A stretch of 64,000 bases of DNA, taken from Pseudoduganella plicata (GTDB taxonomy: Bacteria > Pseudomonadota > Gammaproteobacteria > Burkholderiales > Burkholderiaceae_D). A program made the position numbers and the translations under genes. Every line of letters begins with the position of its first letter. The stretch's first letter is position 1. The notes beneath the pieces were generated by a model. It searched no databases. It was given only the letters and a program-made list of their open reading frames with translations, and was not told where the DNA came from. Location of the stretch: positions 4,712,001 to 4,776,000 of the forward strand of contig NZ_CP038026.1 of assembly GCF_004421005.1 (NCBI RefSeq). The letters are read 5' to 3'. This document shows positions 59,926 through 64,000 of the stretch, piece by piece.

Positions 59926-61608
59926 ATGTTCGACTTGTTTGCACAGGCATGCGCCGCGCATCCCGCGCATCCGGCTCTGGTGTCGGGCACGCTGCGCCTG
60001 AGCTATGCCGAGCTGGGGCAGCGCGTGCTGCACTGCGCCGCGCAGCTGGAACAGGCGCCCGGCGCGCTGGTCGCCTTCCAGTTGGCGCGGGCCGAGGCGG
60101 TGGTGCTGATGCTGGCGTGCCTGAGGGCGGGCAAGACGTTCCTGCCGATCGACGCCGGTACGGCGCCGGCCGTGCGCGACCAGATGCTCGGCAGCGTCGG
60201 CTGCGACACGCTCGTCGAGCAGCTCGACCTGGACAGCGGCACGCCGTCGCTGCGCCCGCTCGCGCCGACATCCGTTAGCACCCCGGCCGCGTTCGACGGC
60301 GTGATGTCGCTGATGTTCACGTCCGGCTCGACCGGCCGGCCGAAGGCGGTGATGGTGCGCGCCGCAGCGGTGCGCAACCTGCTGCATGCGCCGGACTTCT
60401 TCGCGCTGCGGCCGGACGATGTGTTCGCGACGTATTCGCCGCTGTCGTTCGACGCCTCGACATTTGAGATCTTCACGCCTCTGCTCAACGGCAATACCCT
60501 CGTCGTGCTCGACAAGAACGACGTGCTGGCCGGGCGGACGCTGGCGGCGGCGGTGCGTGCCGAAGGCATTTCCGTCATGTGGCTGACCGCCGGGCTGTTC
60601 CAGGCAATGGTGGTGGGCGGGCAGTGCGCCGGACTTGCCAGCCTGCGCACGTTGCTGGTGGGTGGCGATAAGGTCGATTGGCATGCCGCGCGGCGCTTCC
60701 TGACGCTGGCCCCGCACGTGGCCCTGTATAACGGCTACGGCCCGACCGAGAACACGGTGTTCACCACGGTGGCCCGGCTGGACGCCGCGCTGCTGGACGG
60801 CGCGCCCGGGGTGGTGCCGATCGGCCGCCCGGTGCGCGGCGTGCAATGCGTGCTGCGCAACGACGCCGGCGAGCTGCTGGCTGGGCCCGCCAGCGGGCGT
60901 CTGCTGGTCGGGGGCGCGGGGCTCGCGGCGGGCTATGTGGGCGAGGCCGGCACCGAGGCATTCCTGGCGCATCCCGAGGCCGTCGGTGGACGTTTCTACG
61001 ACACCGGCGACCAGGTGCGCCGCGACAGCGCCGGCACCTGTTATTTCCTCGGCCGCCAGGACGCCCAGGTGAAGCTCAATGGCCACCGTGTCGACCTGAA
61101 CGGGATCGAGCAGCGCTGCATTCAGGCCGGCCTGGCGCCGCGGGTGCTGGCGCTGTACCACGCGGCGTTGGGCGGGCTGGTGCTGGTGTGCGCCGACGGC
61201 GGCGCCGACCGGGTAACGCCGTGCAACGCGCTCGTCGAGGGCGTGCTGAGCGCCTGGGAACGTCCCAAGCGCATCGTCTACGTGGCCGAATGGGCCCTGA
61301 CCGCGAATGGCAAGACCGACACCGGCACGCTGCGCGTACGTGCCGAAGCGCTGCTTGCCGCGCCGGCCGACGCGGCCGCTGGCCCCCTCCCGGACCCGCT
61401 GCTTGAACTGGCCGAGGGGCTGCTCGGGGTGCGCATTCACGACCGTCGCGCCAGGCTGTTCGCGCTCGGCTTCGACTCCGTCAGCATGCTCGGACTGCAG
61501 GCCGGCCTGAACGCGCGATTCGGCGTCGATCTGGACCTGCTCGATATTTACGAAGCGGCCACGCTGGCCGGGATTGAGGACATGCTCCGTGACCGCTGCT
61601 GCATCTGA
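59926..61608 (+). CDS. NRPS-like adenylation-carrier (A-T) didomain, predicted valine-activating
   Basis: The 560-residue protein has adenylation motifs MFTSGSTGRPKAVMV (A3), FDASTFEIF (A4), NGYGPTENT (A5), YDTGDQV (A7), GRQDAQVKLNGHRVDL (A8) and NGKTD (A10), then a carrier domain with FALGFDSVSML (S518). No condensation domain. Aligned by eye to GrsA, pocket residues are D235 A236 F239 W278 L299 G301 G322 V330 F331 plus Lys517, very near the classical valine code D-A-F-W-I-G-G-T-F-K. It would supply aminoacyl-S-carrier to the transglutaminase-like protein that follows. GGAG precedes the start. Confidence 0.9.
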   Translation: MFDLFAQACAAHPAHPALVSGTLRLSYAELGQRVLHCAAQLEQAPGALVAFQLARAEAVVLMLACLRAGKTFLPIDAGTAPAVRDQMLGSVGCDTLVEQLDLDSGTPSLRPLAPTSVSTPAAFDGVMSLMFTSGSTGRPKAVMVRAAAVRNLLHAPDFFALRPDDVFATYSPLSFDASTFEIFTPLLNGNTLVVLDKNDVLAGRTLAAAVRAEGISVMWLTAGLFQAMVVGGQCAGLASLRTLLVGGDKVDWHAARRFLTLAPHVALYNGYGPTENTVFTTVARLDAALLDGAPGVVPIGRPVRGVQCVLRNDAGELLAGPASGRLLVGGAGLAAGYVGEAGTEAFLAHPEAVGGRFYDTGDQVRRDSAGTCYFLGRQDAQVKLNGHRVDLNGIEQRCIQAGLAPRVLALYHAALGGLVLVCADGGADRVTPCNALVEGVLSAWERPKRIVYVAEWALTANGKTDTGTLRVRAEALLAAPADAAAGPLPDPLLELAEGLLGVRIHDRRARLFALGFDSVSMLGLQAGLNARFGVDLDLLDIYEAATLAGIEDMLRDRCCI

Positions 61609-62506
61609 ACAGGCGTTTTACCTGCGCCAAAGCGCCAACACCGACCCCGGACCGTATGCGGGCCTGCTCGACAGCGCCGGCAACGATGTCGAGCGGGTGT
61701 TCGCGGCCGCCCGCAATGTCGTCGAGCATCATGCCGGCCTGAACAGCGAGCGGATCGGCCGCGAACGCCTGGCTGAGCTCGACATTTATACCGTGCGCGA
61801 GCTGCTGGCGCACGTGGCCGGGCACGGCGTCGGCAACCTGCGCGCGCCGATCCCGCTGGCCCACAAGGTAGTCGGCAATTGCCTGAACATTTCCAAGCTG
61901 GCCTGCGCGATGCTGCGCCAGCGCGGCGTGCCGGCGCGCCTGCGCTATGCCTACTGCAGTTATTTTTACCCGGATTTCGCCCACGAACAGACGCTGGTGG
62001 AGTACTGGGATACCGGCCTTGGCCGCTGGCTGCGCGGCGATGCGTCGATGAACCGGCCCGTGCTCGAAGCGCTGGGCAATCCGGTGCAAATCGACTTGCG
62101 CGACGTCGCCCCCGACCTGTCGCTGCCGATCGCCCAGGTCTGGCGCGACTGCCGCGCCGGGCTGGCCGATTTTGCCGGTTTCGGCGCCTCGGTCGAGAAC
62201 CGCAAGCGCGCCGGCGCCGGCAATGTGGCGCTGAAGATGCTGCAGGACCTGGCCTGCCTGAACCACGTGGAAATGATGCCGTGGGACTTTGCCGCGCCGT
62301 CGGCGCGCTTCCTGCGCTCGCGCCATCTGGACTTGCCGGCCTTCGACGCCCTGGCCGCGCTGATGCTGGAGGGCGACTGGCACGACTTGCTGTACGTGAA
62401 CGGCCGACTGCCGTTTTTTGCGATACCGCGCCGCGTGTTGCGGCGCAGCCCCTACACGGGATGCAGTGTAACTCTGGTAAAGGATGGAATATGGATCACG
62501 CAATGA
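61589..62506 (+). CDS. transglutaminase-like protein, putative amide-forming condensation enzyme
   Basis: The 305-residue protein (GTG at 61589, GAGG upstream) contains a transglutaminase-like core with Cys98 (KVVGNCLNIS), His132 (DFAHEQTLVEYW) and Asp151 (WLRGDAS), a complete Cys-His-Asp triad. In andrimid synthesis the transglutaminase homologue AdmF joins a polyunsaturated acyl-ACP to an aminoacyl carrier protein. The position directly after, and overlapping, an A-T didomain gene in a polyene operon makes the same role likely here. A peptidase or arylamine transferase-like role is an alternative. No signal peptide. Confidence 0.8.
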   Translation: MTAAASEQAFYLRQSANTDPGPYAGLLDSAGNDVERVFAAARNVVEHHAGLNSERIGRERLAELDIYTVRELLAHVAGHGVGNLRAPIPLAHKVVGNCLNISKLACAMLRQRGVPARLRYAYCSYFYPDFAHEQTLVEYWDTGLGRWLRGDASMNRPVLEALGNPVQIDLRDVAPDLSLPIAQVWRDCRAGLADFAGFGASVENRKRAGAGNVALKMLQDLACLNHVEMMPWDFAAPSARFLRSRHLDLPAFDALAALMLEGDWHDLLYVNGRLPFFAIPRRVLRRSPYTGCSVTLVKDGIWITQ

Positions 62507-62880
62507 ACGACCAAATGATTGCCATCGTACGCTCGCTGTACACCGACGTATTCGACACCGGCAACTGTCCGGCCGTCAACAGCCACTATCACGACGATGC
62601 GATCTGCCATTTCAACGGCAAGGACCTGAGCATCGAATCGCTGAAGTCGTCGATGCGCGACTTCGTCGAAGCCCATACGGATATCGAGACGAAGATCGAG
62701 TCGGTATTCGCCAGCGGCGACCGTACCTTCGCGCGGCTGACGCGCAGCGTCACCGAGAAGGCAAGCGGCGTGCGGCGCCAGATCCAGCTGATGGTGGAAA
62801 AACGCTTTGTCGGCAACAAGGTGCAGGAACTGTGGTTCATGGTCGATGACGAGCAGTACCGGACAACCTGGGACCGTTGA
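62491..62880 (+). CDS. SnoaL/NTF2-like protein
   Basis: The 129-residue protein has the cone-shaped NTF2 fold pattern: N-terminal helices (MIAIVRSLYTDVFDTG), HYHDDAICHFNG, DFVEAHTDIETKI, SGDRTFARLTRSV and a final WFMVDDEQY strand. Such proteins act as cyclases, isomerases or hydroxylases in polyketide pathways. AAGGA precedes the ATG at 62491, which overlaps the previous gene by 16 bases. Reaction not predictable. Confidence 0.78.
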   Translation: MDHAMNDQMIAIVRSLYTDVFDTGNCPAVNSHYHDDAICHFNGKDLSIESLKSSMRDFVEAHTDIETKIESVFASGDRTFARLTRSVTEKASGVRRQIQLMVEKRFVGNKVQELWFMVDDEQYRTTWDR

Positions 62881-62881
62881 G

Positions 62882-64000
62882 ATGACCGCACTAGCGCAGA
62901 TGGACCACCGCATCGCGGTCATCGGGACGGCGCTGGCGCTGCCGGGCGCGGACTCGCTGGCCGGATTCGAGCGCATGGCGTTCGACGCCGCGGATGCGTT
63001 CTCGGCCCGGCCCGGCGCAGCCGCAGCCGGCGAGAACTGGGTCGACCGGGCCGCCTACCTGGACGACTGGTCCGGGTTCGACTATCGCCTGTATGGCTTG
63101 TCGCTGCGCGACAGCGTCATCATCGACCCCCAGCAGCGGCTGTTCCTGCAGCACTGCTGGAAGGCCGCCGAGGCGGCCGGCTACAACCCGCTGGCGCTGC
63201 CGGCCCGCAGTGCGGTGTTCTCGACTGCCTCCGACAGCGACTTCGTGCAGCTGGCACGCGCCGCGGCGGACGATGCCGGCAACTACCATCCGTTCGAGAT
63301 CGAGGTCGGCTCGAACAAGGAACAGCAGGCGCTGCGGGTGTCGCACGTGCTGAATCTGCGCGGCCCCAGCTTCGGGGTGCAGTCGGCCTGTTCCAGCGGC
63401 CTGCTGGTGCTGCACACGGCCATGCAGGCGCTGGCGCTGCACGACTGCGACCTGGCCCTGGCCGGTGGCGCCTGCCTGCCGTTCCCCCTGCACGAGGGCT
63501 ATGAATACCGCCCCGGCATGAATCTGTCGCGCAGCGGCGTGATCCGCTCGTTCGACCAGGACGCCGACGGCATGGTGCCCGGCTTCGGTTGCGTCGTCTT
63601 CGTACTGAAGCGGCTGGTGGACGCCGAACGCGACCGCGACCCGGTCCTGGCGGTGCTGGCCGCGAGCACACTGAACAACGATGGCAGCAACAAGGCCAGC
63701 TACGTGGCGCCCAGCTCGGCGGCCGTGGCCGAGAACCTGCAGGCGCTGCTGCGCAAGGGCGGCCTGGGGCCGGGCGCCATCGATTTCGTCGAGGCCCACG
63801 GTTCCGGCACCTACATTGGCGACGTGATCGAGGCGGCTGCGCTGCGCCAGGTGTTTCGCGCCAGTCCGCGCGCGGCGGCCGGCACCGCGGTGGCGTCGGC
63901 AAAGGCCTCGGTCGGCCACCTCGACACGGTGGCCGGGCTGGTCGGCCTGCTGCGCGCAATCGTCCAGATCGGCCGCGGCAGCATCGCGCCGGCGGCCAAT
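62882..64000 (+). CDS. type I polyketide synthase, N-terminal ketosynthase domain (cut by window edge)
   Basis: The 373 visible residues form one modular-type ketosynthase starting HRIAVIGTALALPGA, with DPQQRLFLQHCWKAAEAAGY, catalytic Cys170 (VQSACSSGLLVLH), His306 (VEAHGSGTYIGDVIEA) and His346 (KASVGHLDTV). Motifs deviate slightly from canon (QSACSSG for DTACSSS, HGSGT for HGTGT). A docking or further module should follow outside the window. It starts one base after the NTF2-like stop. It probably extends the acyl-aminoacyl intermediate with a malonyl unit. Confidence 0.9.
   Translation, partial: MTALAQMDHRIAVIGTALALPGADSLAGFERMAFDAADAFSARPGAAAAGENWVDRAAYLDDWSGFDYRLYGLSLRDSVIIDPQQRLFLQHCWKAAEAAGYNPLALPARSAVFSTASDSDFVQLARAAADDAGNYHPFEIEVGSNKEQQALRVSHVLNLRGPSFGVQSACSSGLLVLHTAMQALALHDCDLALAGGACLPFPLHEGYEYRPGMNLSRSGVIRSFDQDADGMVPGFGCVVFVLKRLVDAERDRDPVLAVLAASTLNNDGSNKASYVAPSSAAVAENLQALLRKGGLGPGAIDFVEAHGSGTYIGDVIEAAALRQVFRASPRAAAGTAVASAKASVGHLDTVAGLVGLLRAIVQIGRGSIAPAAN

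Noticed and set aside
58225-61440. Open frame of 1071 codons on the minus strand inside the cluster
   Set aside because: It is antisense to the MATE and adenylation genes, rich in Arg, His, Gln and Ala with no domain, and is a codon-bias shadow in GC-rich DNA.

Overview
The window is GC-rich (high sixties percent), gene-dense chromosomal DNA from a betaproteobacterium. It is most like Oxalobacteraceae (Massilia/Duganella-type). This rests on gene order (a complete mraZ-to-ftsZ dcw cluster, then peroxiredoxin, lpxC, a DciA-like gene and secA; later argJ-DUF815 ATPase-mutT), a class A RNase P RNA, a meso-diaminopimelate-type MurE, Burkholderiales-type porins and GGGTCAGACCC-type palindromic repeats. 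The taxon is an inference; no rRNA is present.

Layout. 1-13.9 kb is mixed accessory and metabolic: a MerR-like regulator cut by the left edge, an AEC transporter with a TauD-like dioxygenase, a chemoreceptor, a porin, a palindromic repeat, a three-gene operon with a frameshifted sialidase-like protein, an HDOD protein, a ThDP enzyme, and an ArsR-type regulator followed by two small membrane proteins. rnpB lies at 13.9-14.2 kb, followed by about 1.1 kb without a convincing gene. 15.3-32.5 kb is the dcw cluster (mraZ, rsmH, ftsL, ftsI, murE, murF, mraY, murD, ftsW, murG, murC, ddlB, ftsQ, ftsA, ftsZ), preceded by a 10-bp-periodic GTG repeat that looks like the MraZ operator. 32.7-39.9 kb carries peroxiredoxin, a SET-domain protein, a DMT transporter, lpxC, a DciA-like protein and secA. 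40-47.2 kb holds a second chemoreceptor, a serine hydrolase and a tandemly duplicated porin plus phosphate-binding-like pair. 47.5-50.0 kb is argJ, a DUF815 ATPase and mutT.

From about 50.0 kb to the right edge lies a biosynthetic gene cluster, the most interesting part of the window. A divergent flavin monooxygenase is followed by fourteen tightly packed plus-strand genes, mostly overlapping by 1-20 bases: chain-length factor, ACP, acyl/aryl-AMP ligase, ApeI-like dehydratase, MIO aromatic amino acid lyase, ketosynthase, ApeP-like dehydratase, ketoreductase, second SDR, MATE exporter, an NRPS-like adenylation-carrier didomain, a transglutaminase-like protein, a SnoaL/NTF2-like protein and a type I PKS ketosynthase that runs off the window. 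The first half is aryl-polyene/highly reducing type II PKS machinery. The second half matches the logic of andrimid assembly, where a transglutaminase homologue joins a polyunsaturated acyl-ACP to an aminoacyl carrier protein. Read by eye, the adenylation pocket (D-A-F-W-L-G-G-V-F) is close to the classical valine code. I infer a diffusible aryl-polyenoyl-valine that is then extended by a type I PKS.

Two genes, the essential murG and the sialidase-like gene, each lack one base next to a G run. This suggests homopolymer errors in the assembly rather than biology.
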